A stretch of 64,000 bases of DNA, taken from assembly GCF_030848805.1 (NCBI RefSeq), contig NC_092369.1, forward strand, positions 1,468,798 to 1,532,797, read 5' to 3'. This DNA is from Temnothorax longispinosus. Lineage: Eukaryota; Arthropoda; Insecta; Hymenoptera; Formicidae. A program made the position numbers and the translations under genes. Positions within the stretch are counted from its first letter, which is position 1. The number at the start of each line of letters is the position of its first letter. The notes beneath the pieces were generated by a model. That model made no database searches. It had not been told where the DNA came from and saw only the letters and a list, made by a program, of their open reading frames with translations. This document shows, piece after piece, positions 17,403 through 28,503 of the stretch.

Positions 17403-17482
17403 CGTACTGGTTGGAAGGGACTGTATTGCTTATAAGCGCTCTAGTATTAATGCTATTTCTCGCCCGAATTATAACGAAATAA
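17403..17482 (+). CDS. Terminal membrane-helix exon of ORF2, copy E
   Basis: 80 nt with the same layout as 9750-9829: LEGTVLL, a hydrophobic helix, a short basic end (RIITK) and a TAA. Frames further upstream in the same phase exist but contain no ORF2 similarity, so use as a spliced exon is the simplest reading. Confidence 0.6.
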
Positions 17483-17627
17483 ATTATAATAACCATAGCG
17501 ATTTAATAAATAATACCTCGATATGAATTATTATGCCACACTAACGATTTCAGTTATTTTATAGACATAAGTTTGACAAAATATATTGTCTTTTAGAAAT
17601 AAGATATTAACTTGTATACGATGACAT

Positions 17628-18030
17628 CCGACGAGCAGCAGCCCCCTTCAAGGCGAACCATCGACATCCTACGACAGCATTACTGAGCCCAGTTATCAAC
17701 GTCACGTGATAGGTGAGCACCCTATTTCAATCCCTCAGAACTCACCGCCGCCGCATAGACCCCCACAACCCTTGCCGGTGCACGTGTACTACCGTAATTA
17801 TTTAAACCCGTATATACAACCAGCATATAACTTAATTTGCCATTCAGCGTGGTACGTGCAGATCGCCGCGGAACTAGCATTGTGTCCCGAGTGCGCGACA
17901 CACTTTTTGTATATACAACCGACTGAATGCCGTGTAGCGACAATTACACGCGATCTCGCGAACATTCGTGCATACGGATCTCCATTGTGGAAGATGTTAT
18001 CAATTACTAATCCGTACCAGATGAGCAATT
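17628..18030 (+). pseudogene. ORF2 3' fragment, copy F
   Basis: Covers IGEHPISIPQNSPPP, YYRNYLNP, LICHSAWYVQ and LCPEC. A deletion or frameshift after ECAT (about 17900) puts the rest of the zinc module out of frame. A donor-like GTGAGC lies at 17713; no membrane exon follows. Basic and PPxY parts are absent. Confidence 0.55.
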
Positions 18031-18051
18031 GATTGCTTTCATTGCCGTACA

Positions 18052-18355
18052 ATGGTTATTGAATCCTGCTATCTACTAGGAATAGGTAAACAGAAATCAC
18101 ACTTCAATTCTAATTTCGATTTGACTGTTTCGACATATATTCTTCCAAAGTTAACCACTTCTATTCCCTCGGTTGATTTAACTCGACATTCGTGGCCTCA
18201 TTTAGAAGGTATTAGATTGGCAAACCTGAATTCTTTTAACCTTGTTCAATCAACTTAATACTAGATGCGGATATTTACGATTCGTTACTTGAGAATGAAT
18301 TAATAAAAGGATCAGTTGGACCTTCGATAGCTCAAGCTACCAAGTAATGTTGAAT
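18052..18355 (+). pseudogene. BEL/Pao retrotransposon protease-region fragment
   Basis: Reads YILPKLTTSIPSVDL and WPHLEGIRLAN, then after a frameshift near 18255 ILDADIYDSLLENELI and GPSIAQATK. This is the run of motifs that follows the aspartic protease in BEL/Pao polyproteins (LPKLT, ADP-type, hGADhY, PhAQxT). No reverse transcriptase or LTR nearby. Inserted between cassette copies F and G. Confidence 0.65.
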
Positions 18356-18836
18356 AGTATAAAAGTAAACCCGAAGATTGGGACTTTCAAAGAATATTTT
18401 GGTTAGATTCGCTTCAGCTGATTATTATTTTCGTTCTAACCATTTTCTCTTACGGTTTAGTATGAACCCCTCGTTGTTCGCGTGATCTCTTGTTTGAAAG
18501 TAAGAGAAGCCCAAAAGAAAGTAAATTAGTTAAATCAGCTCTGCATGGCGGGCGGTTTAAGTAAACGGCGGGTGGTTTTCTGTCAATAGTTTTTTATTAA
18601 ATCGTTTGTTCGAATTTTCATATTCATCGGCGAAGTTTGTTACGTAAATGTATTCTCTTTCGCTATTTTTAGTAAACGTTTTGCGAGTAACGCTTGAAAC
18701 AAAAATGTCCGTTGAATAATCGACAGAAATATTATCTTATTTCTCGTGTTTACTAAAAATATATTCCCGAAACTCTGACAAATAATAGAATGTATCGATC
18801 CATCTCTTTTTCGATAAGCTTCTTTTCGATAAGCTT
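18356..18836. other. No recognised content
   Basis: AT-rich DNA. GATAAGCTT occurs twice just before the envelope similarity starts (about 18814 and 18828). No convincing frame. Confidence 0.6.
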
Positions 18837-19190
18837 TACAAACGCATTTCGGAGAATTGTATGACGCTACTCTGAAGATAAGAAAGCAGCTTTACATGTT
18901 AGAAGGTGAATACGTGAAGAATAGAAACCATCAACATTTTTAGGGAAATTATGGAAAAACTCGAAATGGAAATATTACAGCACGAAATAAATTTCAATCA
19001 AAGTCAACGAACAAACAAAGAAAGCAATTGACAAGAAGTTTCAGGACAAGACATCCTGATCGATGGAATATTATTCGGGAAACAAGGATTAATTCACCCT
19101 TGCTTAATTCCGCCACAGCAGCTAATTAAAAATTGTAAGTTAATAAAGGAACAAAATCCACATACGGAATTCCCAGTAAGCGTGGAGCGT
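18837..19190 (+). pseudogene. Envelope fusion protein fragment, copy G
   Basis: Starts within the heptad region (ATLKIRKQL) and ends at the same FPV run as copy A. Breaks: TAG at 18941-18943 for a Trp codon, and frameshifts near 19010-19060. Closer to copy A than to B in sequence and in end point. No fusion peptide or anchor. Confidence 0.6.
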
Positions 19191-19423
19191 CGTGAAGTTC
19201 CCGCGGATACAATATGTACAAATTAATAAACAACGCGATATTCGGCAAGACCATGGAAAACGTGCAAGTTCACGTCGACGTGCCGATATTCGTGGATCTG
19301 CAAAGATTCGTTATCCGCAATAAGTTCACAGTTAAAGAAGTGACCGTGCTCAGAAACGGAAAGGAACTGATTCACCACGTGTTTCGCGCGCCATTGGCGT
19401 GGGATCTTCTAACGAGAGCATGA
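19191..19423 (+). pseudogene. Family-B DNA polymerase motif fragment, copy G
   Basis: YKLINNAIFGKTMENV, the same motif as at 4340-4400, reached through the same envelope junction with a few extra bases. The frame from ATG 19214 then continues through FVIRNKFTVKEVTV and HHVFRAPLAWDLL, a segment absent from copy A and not part of the polymerase motif. It reminds me of a domain seen in other insect virus-like elements but I cannot name it. Ends in TGA at 19421-19423. Confidence 0.55.
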
Positions 19424-19430
19424 GAGACGG

Positions 19431-19866
19431 TTTATAATCAAACCTTGATAATAGCGGAAAGCGCCAAACGATTGTACGTGGACGTCGACAAGATACAGCG
19501 TAATACTCCAAATTGCCTTAAAGTGGAATACTGTATGGAGAAGAGGATAAAAATGTTTAATCAGATGTAAGTGTAATCATTTTATTTCTATTCGTTACAT
19601 CACACTCAACTAGACGCGATGAAGCGATTCTTTTTTAAATTTTCTATTAGATATAATTGCATAGAATCAATAAAGGATGTGCGTCAACGTTTTATTGACA
19701 AAACATTAATTGACATAAAAAAAAAAACGAGAATATGAAGCACGAAGGAAAAGTGCAAAATTCAATGAAATACGCATCTCGAAAAACACTGAGTATTAAA
19801 CCCGAAGATGACACCTTTGTCGTCGCCTCCGGAAGTCACGACAACAATGATGATTAGGTATACCGA
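19431..19866 (+). pseudogene. Two-exon gene remnant of unknown function, copy G
   Basis: Left exon ends at the donor GTAAGT (19567), intron 19567-19650 (84 nt, acceptor TTTCTATTAG), right exon with IKDVRQRFIDKTL. An A run near 19725 breaks the frame, and the acidic tail is shortened compared with copy A. Intron position and phase match copy A exactly. Confidence 0.5.
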
Positions 19867-20081
19867 GGACATCGTTGATTGAATCGCTTGTGGCGACGAC
19901 TACGACGCACGGAAAAAAAGATTAGCTACTAATACTGAAAATGAGGACATAACCCTGTAGATAGAGCTATTTCACTTTCTCACCCCCTCCACCAAAAAAA
20001 TTTAAAATTGTGTTAATGTTTTGCTGGACAACGGTTACCCTCTCCATATATGGCTAAAACCCCCTCCATGTATGGCTAAAA

Positions 20082-20435
20082 GTGGAATTTAATATGAATA
20101 AAAAGAGAAATAAATATAAAGAATTTAACATCGATAATGTAGATTTTGACAGGGTAGAACATTTATGTGATAAGATAGAAATAGTAGGAAATGTGAATAT
20201 GCGAAAGAAACAAGTGAATGAGAAACATAAAATAACGGACCATGCATGGCTTAAAGTAGGATTTAATACGAATAAAGAGAGAGATAAATATAAAGAAGTT
20301 AATTGTACCTCATGTAGAGGATTTAATTTAAGGAAAAACGTGTACCTTATGTAGAGGACTTAATTTAAGGAAAAACTAAGTTATGTAAATAGCCGAGAAG
20401 GCTAATAAAGCTCAATCAATCACTCAATCAATCTC
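20082..20435 (+). repeat. Probable 3' end of a non-LTR retrotransposon
   Basis: A Lys/Asn-rich frame (20082-20354) with internal repeats of about 190 bp (ATTTAATATGAATAAA-type starts). An ATTTAATTTAAGGAAAAAC motif occurs twice. It ends in AATAAAGCTCAATCAATCACTC and a TCAATCAATC tail at 20411-20435. Short-unit tails of this kind close many LINE elements. No reverse transcriptase present. Confidence 0.35.
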
Positions 20436-20516
20436 GAGTTAATTTTCAAACAAATCAATTTTAGCCTTAAAAATTGTTCAATGTTAAATTAAAACACCCA
20501 CATAACGTGAAACGGG

Positions 20517-20690
20517 ATGATGACGAATCGGACAGTAATTTCGACAAGAAAGACCTTCCTAGTTATACCATACATCAAAAATATTTCCGAACTAGCGTCT
20601 TCAATCAATAAAAATCAATTTACCATTGGCTACAGATATCTGAACAAACTAAGCAAGTTCGTAGGAAGATCAGCAGGTGTACTACATATA
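20517..20690 (+). pseudogene. Fragment between reverse transcriptase and GIY-YIG domains (Penelope-like element)
   Basis: FLVIPYIKNISELASSI and TIGYRYLNKLSKFVG match the hydrophobic PYI-x-GhS-type linker that precedes the GIY-YIG nuclease in Penelope-like elements. The similarity is lost after LSKFV; the remaining 50 codons to 20834 look unrelated. Neither catalytic domain is present. Confidence 0.4.
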
Positions 20691-20834
20691 TCGAAGGACA
20701 AAATTCTTTTCTGCACAATCCATGTGGATCATTATAGTCCCATAAATAAAAGCAAGTTAATTAAGCGACCCATATTTCTTGTCTTCTCTTGGATTCATTT
20801 ACAAAATTTAAGCTATATCCGACAAGAACTCTAG

Positions 20835-22603
20835 TCGTGAGGCAATGAATTGCTTACGCGAATATTTTAGAAATTACAGCAAATCGCGTGCATTAATATC
20901 TGATCGAAAAACATATTTTTCTCGATAAGCAAACTTCTTGGAGAAATATTCTGTAAATCACGTCATAGTAGCGACAGGTTCGGTCCAAGCACGACCTCAA
21001 AAGGTACTTCTTCGTATATGAAATTATGTAAATCCTTTATATGTAATCTTTCATATAGGTTCTTGTAACAAAAAACACTCTATACTTGAGTTTCAATTAA
21101 CACAATCTAATGGTACACTAATTTATTGTAATATTGTAAGAGAATCAGTTTTAAATAATCAGACTAATCTGTTAATTTTTTTTTGTTAAGAGGAGTTAAT
21201 AAGAACAGTCTCCCATACCATAAACTTCTTCGTACTGTAGTACGGGACTGTGCGGTATAACGAGGACTCGGGTTCGAGTGCATCTGATTACAATTTGAAA
21301 TATTGCTGTTGATTCTCCCAGCAATTGAGCACTGCTACGTGTGACGTGGGAGAGGAGAGGTATGTACATATACCAGTTTCAAAATTATAAAACAAAACTA
21401 AACTTGCATAAAATGTATCGCGGTAGTCGCGGATGTAGAAGATTTCCAACAGACGCAAAAGAAATATCAAGGTACTTGAGAGGTACTTGAGAGGCAAAAA
21501 TATGAAATTGTGAATACCAAAAAAATTTAACTGCGTCGCACATGTGCGTTTAACATTGATTTAATCGATAAGTATTAATAAACATCTTTGCCCGAACGCT
21601 GACTGTTGTGACTTCCCCTTACACAATCAACGTAACTCTTTCATCTATTAATGAAGAAATTGAGGCAGAAAGGGAGTAACAGGTCTAATTACAATTACAC
21701 TAACAAATAAGACAAATTGACAGAACATCTCTCATTAAACTAGATCGTCAGAGAATTACTTATAATATCAAAAAATTGTTTCAGTATTCTGTGACCATAT
21801 ACTATAATGTTTTATAGTAAATTTAGACAACAAGACAACAAAGTAAGATACTTACTTTGCATAAATCACACATACTGTGAGTTACGCTGAACTTCACGTT
21901 CAAACAAAAGAAGGTTTTAAATACATTTTATTTCGCATTAGTTCTTTCGAGGAGTACCTCACAATTTATACTAGGCGTTATCTTGGAACTTAGCTATTAG
22001 TAACTGTTGAAACTAAGCGGTTTTTGTTTTTATTCTATTGACTTTGTGACTAATTTAAACAGATATCTCTATAAATGAGATAGTCAAAGTCCATTATCTT
22101 TCTTAGAGGAACAGTAATATTGTACCAATTGTTTAAACTATTCATGAGGCCAATAGGATAAAAATAAAAAGCTTTAGTTCACAGCTTTCATGCTTGTTAC
22201 AAACAAAAGTAATAAATTTTTGTTTTACAGATACAATGTATCGGTTACCATAAATCTAAAGCAGTTTTCAGAAAATTGGAAAAATAGAAAACTGACTGAG
22301 AAGAAGCTCTGAATGTCCATGTAAAATTCAAACAAGCATGAATAAGCAATAGCACAAGCCCGAGTTCAGCTCAAGTCTTGTGTACAACCTAGCAAACGCT
22401 ATGTAACGTATATATGTTTACGTTATAATTTCCTACTCAATATAAGTGCAAAATAACATATGTATTTGGGATTTCTATTTCCGTCAATGTAAATAATTTT
22501 TCTCTGTAAATATCTTATACGCAATTATGCTCCTTACCATACGTTGATCTTCCATTTCCTCCGTAATTGGGAATAAATTTTGCTTCGCCTCTTGCAATCT
22601 TCA
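20835..22603. other. Downstream flank and probable 3' UTR of fringe; no recognised gene
   Basis: AT-rich. On the minus strand this follows the fringe stop codon, so the right part should be 3' UTR; no single poly(A) site can be chosen. An imperfect palindrome with CGTACTGTAGTACG lies near 21230. A short direct repeat GGTACTTGAGAGG is at 21470-21495. Confidence 0.5.
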
Positions 22604-22664
22604 TCATCTGATGTGCGGGCAATAAAAAACTTGTGGAAACAGATGACAATGGATAGATTTAAAT
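22604..22664 (-). CDS. fng: fringe, last coding exon
   Basis: Minus strand: the acceptor at 22666-22665 is followed by one base completing a split Arg codon, 19 codons and TGA at 22606-22604. It contains SIHCHLFP and ends FYCPHIR. The SIHCHL run is the C-terminal signature of Fringe glycosyltransferases, which add GlcNAc to O-fucose on Notch EGF repeats in the Golgi. Phase fits the donor of the exon at 27606-27691 exactly. Confidence 0.85.
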
Positions 22665-22885
22665 CTAAAACAAAAAGAAACATAGATATATAGGTACATA
22701 TATTAACGAGAATACGTAAATGAGATAACCTGAATACGTAAACGAGATAACCTGAGAAACTTGTAATAAGAACGTAACATTTTGTAATCATGTAGATTAT
22801 TTCAAATGTTTATCCATAAAATAATTACCAATTATGTAAAATTATGCTACATCGTTGCTATTACATTAACATAACTCTATCTCAT

Positions 22886-23525
22886 TTAAGGAGGTTCGAT
22901 GGCTTCATCGGAGGGAGTAGTGGGACGCGGGGGTTCTGGAAACAGCGCACTAGCGTTTGAAGTAGTGGGAATGAAGGGGATTGCTCTGATTGGTCGCCGC
23001 GTGTATAATGCGTGCTGCTGTTCACGTCGTTCACGACCATGACAGTCTAGCAGACGAAAAATCAAGCAATTTATGCTTTATAATTAATTTTTCTACGAAA
23101 TGTGCGGTAACCTTCCCCTTTCTTTCGCTCATTTATTTGTAAATTATTAAGTTACATGTGCAAATTTCTTTTTCTTTATCATTTGCATTTTTTCTTGCAC
23201 TTATTTCATTCTGAAGGTATATGCAATATGTCATTTCCCATAAAAACCTATGTTAAAAATGCAGCCAGTTTTATGAAATTTTAATATGTTGTTCTGGAAT
23301 GCAAAATAGAATTATGTGAATTTTTGGGGAATTTTTCACCGTCCCGTTTTGAAAAAAATCTAATCCAAAAATTGTACTTTTTAAATTTTTGGAGTAAATT
23401 TTTTTCAAAACGGGACGGTGAAAAATTCCTAATAAATTCACATAATTCTATTTTGCATTCCAGAACAACATATTAAAATTTTATGAAACTCTCTGCATTT
23501 TGTTGTAGCCATCGAACCTCCTTAA
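22886..23525. mobile_element. TTAA-flanked MITE
   Basis: TTAA target copies at 22886-22889 and 23522-23525. Terminal inverted repeat GGAGGTTCGATGGCT against AGCCATCGAACCTCC. A second, longer inverted repeat lies inside (about 23265-23360 against 23395-23495). No coding content. TTAA targets fit Kolobok or piggyBac-type relatives. Confidence 0.8.
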
Positions 23526-24038
23526 AATTAATATATATTCATTAGTCATATAATATTTATATTAAGCATATTAATTTCTATTAATAAGTCTCTATTCTAT
23601 TAATCCTTTATTGTCTGATCAATTATTTCGCATTTGTTCTCTGTGCACGAGCAACGTACCAGTATCCTTCTCAACTCTCTGTCATATCAATTACTTTAGT
23701 TATAGACTTGATTTATACTTCGCACGCATATGTATCACATTGATTTGCATATATATGTTATACATACATTCTGATATGTCTCAAGCAAGCACTTTTCCTA
23801 TTGGCAATTCGCTCATATTAATATATGTAACTTGTAATTGGAGACGTGTGACAAAAGTAAAAAATTAATAAAATTGATACAAATGTCGATTTAGTAGCAT
23901 AAATATTTAGTAATAATTTTCTTATTAAAATATGTTGTACAATTACATCCATGTAAATGCAGATTTTAGAAAAAAGGAAAAAGGCAAGATTTGAACCTAT
24001 AAGATACAGTATTCCACCATAGTAGGCCGCTAGTCGCC

Positions 24039-24204
24039 TTAAGGACCGTCTATAATAGCCGTAAGAGTATGCAGTAAGACGTAAGCAGTAAGCTATTGAC
24101 TAATGAGAGTTTTACAATTCAAGAATAATCGACTGTGGTTGGTCAATAGCTTACTGCTTACGTCTTACTGCACTCTTTTACGGCTATTATAGACGGTCTT
24201 TTAA
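24039..24204. mobile_element. Small foldback MITE, TTAA-flanked
   Basis: Arms of about 55 bp: 24043-24098 (GACCGTCTATAATAGCCGTA at the start) pairing with 24150-24200. TTAA on both sides. Could form a near-complete hairpin. Confidence 0.8.
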
Positions 24205-24404
24205 ACTCTCAATTATGGCTGTTAGCTGACAATCTTAAAAAATCGGTTAACGAGCACGGGAAAATTTTAACTTATTTTTTTCGTGAATGCTTGAATGTTG
24301 CATCGAGTGGCTTAGGACAAATCCTGATAGTCCCATGTAAAAGAATATTAAATTTTAATGTAATATCGTGCAATCTTAATAATAAACTCTTCATGTCTAA
24401 TAAA

Positions 24405-25447
24405 TAGGGGAGACCGGGGCTAAGCCGACACTATTTTTTCAAAAGCAATTTTTAATATTTAATTAAAATTTTTAGGCAAATTCAATGATATATATTTAAA
24501 GAGTGTTTCTTCAGGTACAAAATTGATTCAGGAAGTTTTGCTGTACGTCGCTTTGTTTTGCCGCCAGGAAAGGAAAAGTGACGCGAAGACAAATTTTCGA
24601 ATTGAAAAATGACGGGGCGAACTCGACACCCCGCCGGGGCAAACTCAACACTTTGTTTGATCGACACAATTTGATCTGGAACTTATTTTTTTATTGTTTA
24701 AAAATAAAAATACATTGTTTATCAAATGAAAAGACATTGTGTATTAGAAACAAAAAAAGTCGGAATAAAGTAAACAATTATTTAAAATAATGAGAAAAAA
24801 AAAGATTAAACTTTTAATTATCTTTTTCTGAACTGTCTGAAAAACAATTTATACACGTAAACTCGCGATCAGATGTGCGTAAACATTCGTCATGAGCCAT
24901 ACGGTTGCATAAGATGCATTGTTTGTTATTAGAAGCTAATGAAATGTTTTCCGAACACACGCAACAGATATTCTTTAAATCGTCATCGGACGCGGACAAA
25001 ACAGTGACCTTTTTTGCGATAATGTCACGTTAGGTTAGTGTCGTCTTTGCCTCAGTGGTGTCGTGTCGATTTAACCCCGAACGTCGTTTTTTACTTTTGT
25101 TACTCCAAAAATATATAAATTTTGAAAATATGCAAAAATTATTATTGGATTCGTATAAAGCATCGACGTTCCCATCAAAATCACTTACCGGTAGATTCGC
25201 AAGAGTAAAGCTCGATGAAAGAGTAGACATTTTCGAGAGATCAGAAAATTTACTTTTCACTATCAAAAACACTTATGTCGCGTTAAAACGTACACTATAA
25301 CTCAGAATGTTATCAACGTCCGTTGATAATACTGGCACACAAAGACGCCGTTACAGTAGCAAAGGCAAGTTTCTACGATAGATTTAAATTGGCGAAAAGC
25401 CTAGTGTCAAGTTCGCCCCGCTGTCGGCTTAGCCCCGGTCTCCCCTA
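24405..25447. mobile_element. pogo/Tc1-mariner-type element, internally deleted
   Basis: TIR GGGGAGACCGGGGCTAAGCC (from 24407), with its complement ending at 25445, and TA on both sides. Inside, a minus-strand frame holds a PHD/RING-like zinc finger. Much of the transposase is missing; frames at 25030-25300 on both strands are not recognised. Confidence 0.7.
24814..24999 (-). pseudogene. PHD-like zinc finger, remnant of a transposase C-terminus
   Basis: 61 codons: CCVC, then CILC, then MAHDEC, then CINC, giving a C4HC3-type order. Fingers of this kind close transposases of pogo/Tigger-like elements in insects. Short and acidic after the last Cys pair, ending in TGA-side sequence. Lies within a TIR element and has no separate gene signals. 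Confidence 0.55.
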
Positions 25448-26321
25448 CAATAAATTACAACAATTGCCACCTAAATAAATATGACCAATTCGATCAATAT
25501 AGCGAATTTTCGCAAACTTTTAATAAAACGTCCTTCAGGGAGAGCAACGAAGGAAAACACAATTTATAATATCCGCGTTTTGTGTCATTCCGATTATATC
25601 ACAAACCGTTGAGGTAATACGTCACCAATAACGACTCGCTTCGATGTCTTTTACAAACAGAACTTCGCTTATTCCTCACTTAAGTAAAAAATTCTGGCAG
25701 ATATTCGCCGCGCGAAAAACTTGCATCAAAAGGAAACAAGCCATCTCTTTCTCTCGGCAGAGGTAAAAAGAGACAAGGGGAAGGGAAAGGAGCTCGTAAA
25801 AGTCACAATTATTGTAAAGCCAATTAAAACTTACAAGAGTATGCCGCGACGTCGTCTCTTCATAATTACTCATCTCCCTTCTTTCCTCGGTGGAAATTAC
25901 ACGGAAAACGTTGTGAAGCATTTCGCGCACGTACATTAACGCGAACGCAAATTGCAAATGTCTTGAGATGCACCGTCATTTCACAAAACGATCATTTACT
26001 CGCGCGCGCAAACATGCTGGAATTATTTAAGATAGACTGATGAGGAAAGCGAATTATTTAATCATTACCCGCGAGTACAGCGAACATAGTTTCACGTATT
26101 TCGAAGGATATTCACGAATGATACAGAGTAATTTAGAATGAAATTTGGTCTATGTGCTGTATACAGGGTGTCCGAAAAATCGCCTACTCCACTTCGGGAG
26201 GTGATTCGGGACCCAAAAACAAGCAAAAAAGTTCATACAAACATAAGTCCGGAAATGAGCCGTATCCGAGTTATAGCCACTTTTATGTTCAAAAATCGTA
26301 AATTTTTATTTTCAATTTTTT

Positions 26322-26528
26322 TTAATTACAATTACCAAATTCTCTCAAGTTTCTGTCTACATTTCGAAAAGACGCTATTCCCGGTACATCTCGATTTGGA
26401 AAAGACTGGATGTATAACCTTCTTGCCTCGGCAGCATTACTTTGAGCAAAACCATACATAAGATGCATATCAGCTAATTCATTAAAACTTAAGCGATCCA
26501 TTGATGAATACGGAAAGATTAGATACAA
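26322..26528 (-). pseudogene. DUF4817-type helix-turn-helix fragment of a transposase
   Basis: 68 codons with FNELADMHLMYGFAQSNAAE, then ARRLYIQSFPNRDVP and a final FRNVDRNLRE. This is the N-terminal DNA-binding motif common in insect mariner-like or related transposons, where a (Y/F)-x-(N)-E-E-(L)-A-D-hh-x-h-Y-G start is followed by A-x-R-x-Y-x2-R-(F/Y)-P-x-R. The catalytic DDE part is missing. Confidence 0.6.
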
Positions 26529-26589
26529 CCTAAAAGTAAGGTGTTGTTAAATAATAATTTGAAACTTATTAAAAAACCGTGATTTACTT

Positions 26590-26702
26590 ACTGATTTTGA
26601 ATAGGCGTGAAAACAACTGATTTTGAATAGCCGTGAAAACAACTGATTTTGAATAGCCGTGAAAACAACTGATTTCAAGTAGCCGTGAAAACAACTGATT
26701 TC
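26590..26702. repeat. 27-bp tandem repeat, four units
   Basis: Unit CTGATTTTGAATAGCCGTGAAAACAA with small differences; the last unit has TTTCAAGTAG. Inside the transposon at 26160-26989. Confidence 0.85.
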
Positions 26703-27605
26703 TTTTAAAAATAATGTAATCGTTACAAATATTGAAAAATTGAAAAAAAATAAAAAAATTAAAATTAAAAAAATTAAAAATATTTAAAAATAAAAATTTT
26801 TAATTTAAGAAATAATTAAGAAAAAAGGATGCCAAGCGGATTCTAAATTACGATTTTTGAACATAAAAGTGGCTATAACTCGGAAACGGCTCATTTCCGG
26901 ACCTATGTTTGTATAAACTTTTTTGCTTGTTTTTGGGTCCCGAATCACCTCCCGAAGTGGAGTAGGCGATTTTTCGGACACCCTGTATATCAATGTGTGT
27001 TTATTAATATTTTTCTTCATTTTTCGTCAAAATTATTCTACATTGCAGATATGCAAAGACTAAGACTAATGCTATTTAATATCTTTCTTAATCTCTGTAC
27101 TTTCTATTTCAATTAAAAAATTTGTCGCGGTCGCACAACTCACTTGATAATGATATAATTTTGTCCAACTGAGAAAAGTAAAGTTTAAAATAAATAGATA
27201 TTGCAGCGTTAATTTGCGATATTATAAGATTTTCTTGCAGAAGTACCGCAAAAGTACTTTAATTTAGTTATTTCTCCCAAAGAGTCTCCTTATCCAACCG
27301 GTATTCTGTGCGAGCACTCTACGTGAAGTTAATAATTAGACATAATAAAAGCTTTGATGTTATGATGTAACATCGCATCATAAAAGAACACGCAAGTTCA
27401 AAAAAAAAAAATTATAATAGAGAAAACTTTCCGTCGCAAAAATTAATTAATATAAATTTATATGTTTTTACATAAATTGTCAGTACTGATGCAAATTAAC
27501 AGTATGAATTGATTCAACATCAAAAACCATCTTGAAAATATTTTCGTGTTGAAAAGTTTTGAAAGTACACATGGGAGTAAAATAAAATTCAAGACAGTAT
27601 TATAC

Positions 27606-27691
27606 CTCTTTGGATCATCCTTCGCATCAAAACCATCAATTTTCAGGATATTCCATTCGTCTCTAGGTCCCTTGGAATAACTAAAAGAGAC
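27606..27691 (-). CDS. fng: fringe, internal exon
   Basis: 86 nt: the acceptor TTTTTCAG is followed by VSFSYSKGPRDEWNILKI, then DGFDAKDDPK, ending in a split Arg codon at a GTATAA donor. The VSFSY and DP-R runs are conserved near the C-terminus of Fringe proteins. The intron to the last exon is 4.9 kb and holds the elements at 22886, 24039, 24405 and 26160. Confidence 0.88.
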
Positions 27692-27833
27692 CTGAAAAAT
27701 ACAAAAAAAGAATATTTTAATTCAATAAGAATCACAAAAGCTTTCTTCGGTAGAAAATTGTCATCAGAAACTGTGTAACGTTAAAAGCCATATCATTTAT
27801 TTTTGACGCACATATTTTGCAAAATCTGAAAGC

Positions 27834-27880
<47 letters not shown>
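27834..27880. repeat. (GA)n microsatellite
   Basis: Nearly pure GA with two interruptions, about 140 bp from the fringe exon at 27691. Confidence 0.95.
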
Positions 27881-27883
<3 letters not shown>

Positions 27884-28503
27884 GCTGATAAAAGAAAATA
27901 CTTCTTGTGCCAGAAATTTGCTTCACGGCTACACAGATTATTTGCACACGTTGTACCTCAATCTTGATATATGGCAATACAACGGTTAATAATTTATAAA
28001 TACAATATTTTATCATTTTTTGTGAAGAATCTCGAATGTAAAAATAAAAAATGACATATCAAGTTTAACATATCAAGATGTACGATATATTTAAAGTACA
28101 GATTTTTATTCTGCTGTGATAAAACGATTTAATTCCAATAAAAATTTTTATCTGATTTTTAAAATTAGTATATCAAAATTAAGCAATTTTTTTCTATTAT
28201 CATCTCTTATGTGTATGCGTCACGCATATGTAATGTTATACAAAAAAGACTGTAATACACATGGACCAATTTAGTTAATATCTATCGACGACAAATTATG
28301 TATTTCTGCGATTACTTCTACTAAAGTAGCCTGCGAACTAATAATAAACGGAAATCATACGATTAAATAATGGCTGCTGTGTTTCGTGAAATGAGGCAGA
28401 GTGCACGCGTGAGCTTCAAATCGTCCTATTATCATTCCATTATTTATCATCATACTATTTATCGCAACCATTATACATCCAGAACACGTCACGGGCATTA
28501 ATA

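Larger units (their letters stand above)
26160..26989. mobile_element. DNA transposon remnant with TIRs of about 140 bp
   Basis: Arms from ACAGGGTGTCCGAAAAATCG (26163) to about 26302, and the complement from about 26848 to 26987. TATA at both outer ends fits a TA target. The centre holds a transposase-type HTH fragment and a 27-bp tandem repeat. It lies in the last fringe intron. Confidence 0.8.

Noticed and set aside
6737..17482. The array as a single LTR retrotransposon with envelope
   Set aside because: No reverse transcriptase, integrase, primer-binding site or paired LTRs near the cassettes; the BEL/Pao piece at 18052 is separate and lies after copy F.
21225..21290. tRNA or SINE at the GGTTCGAGTGC motif
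   Set aside because: B box has mismatches and no A box is found at proper distance.
22520..22603. Minus-strand frame continuing past the fringe stop (to 22534) as a further exon
   Set aside because: The in-phase fringe reading ends at TGA 22606-22604 directly after the family's C-terminal motif; the other frame is a shadow.
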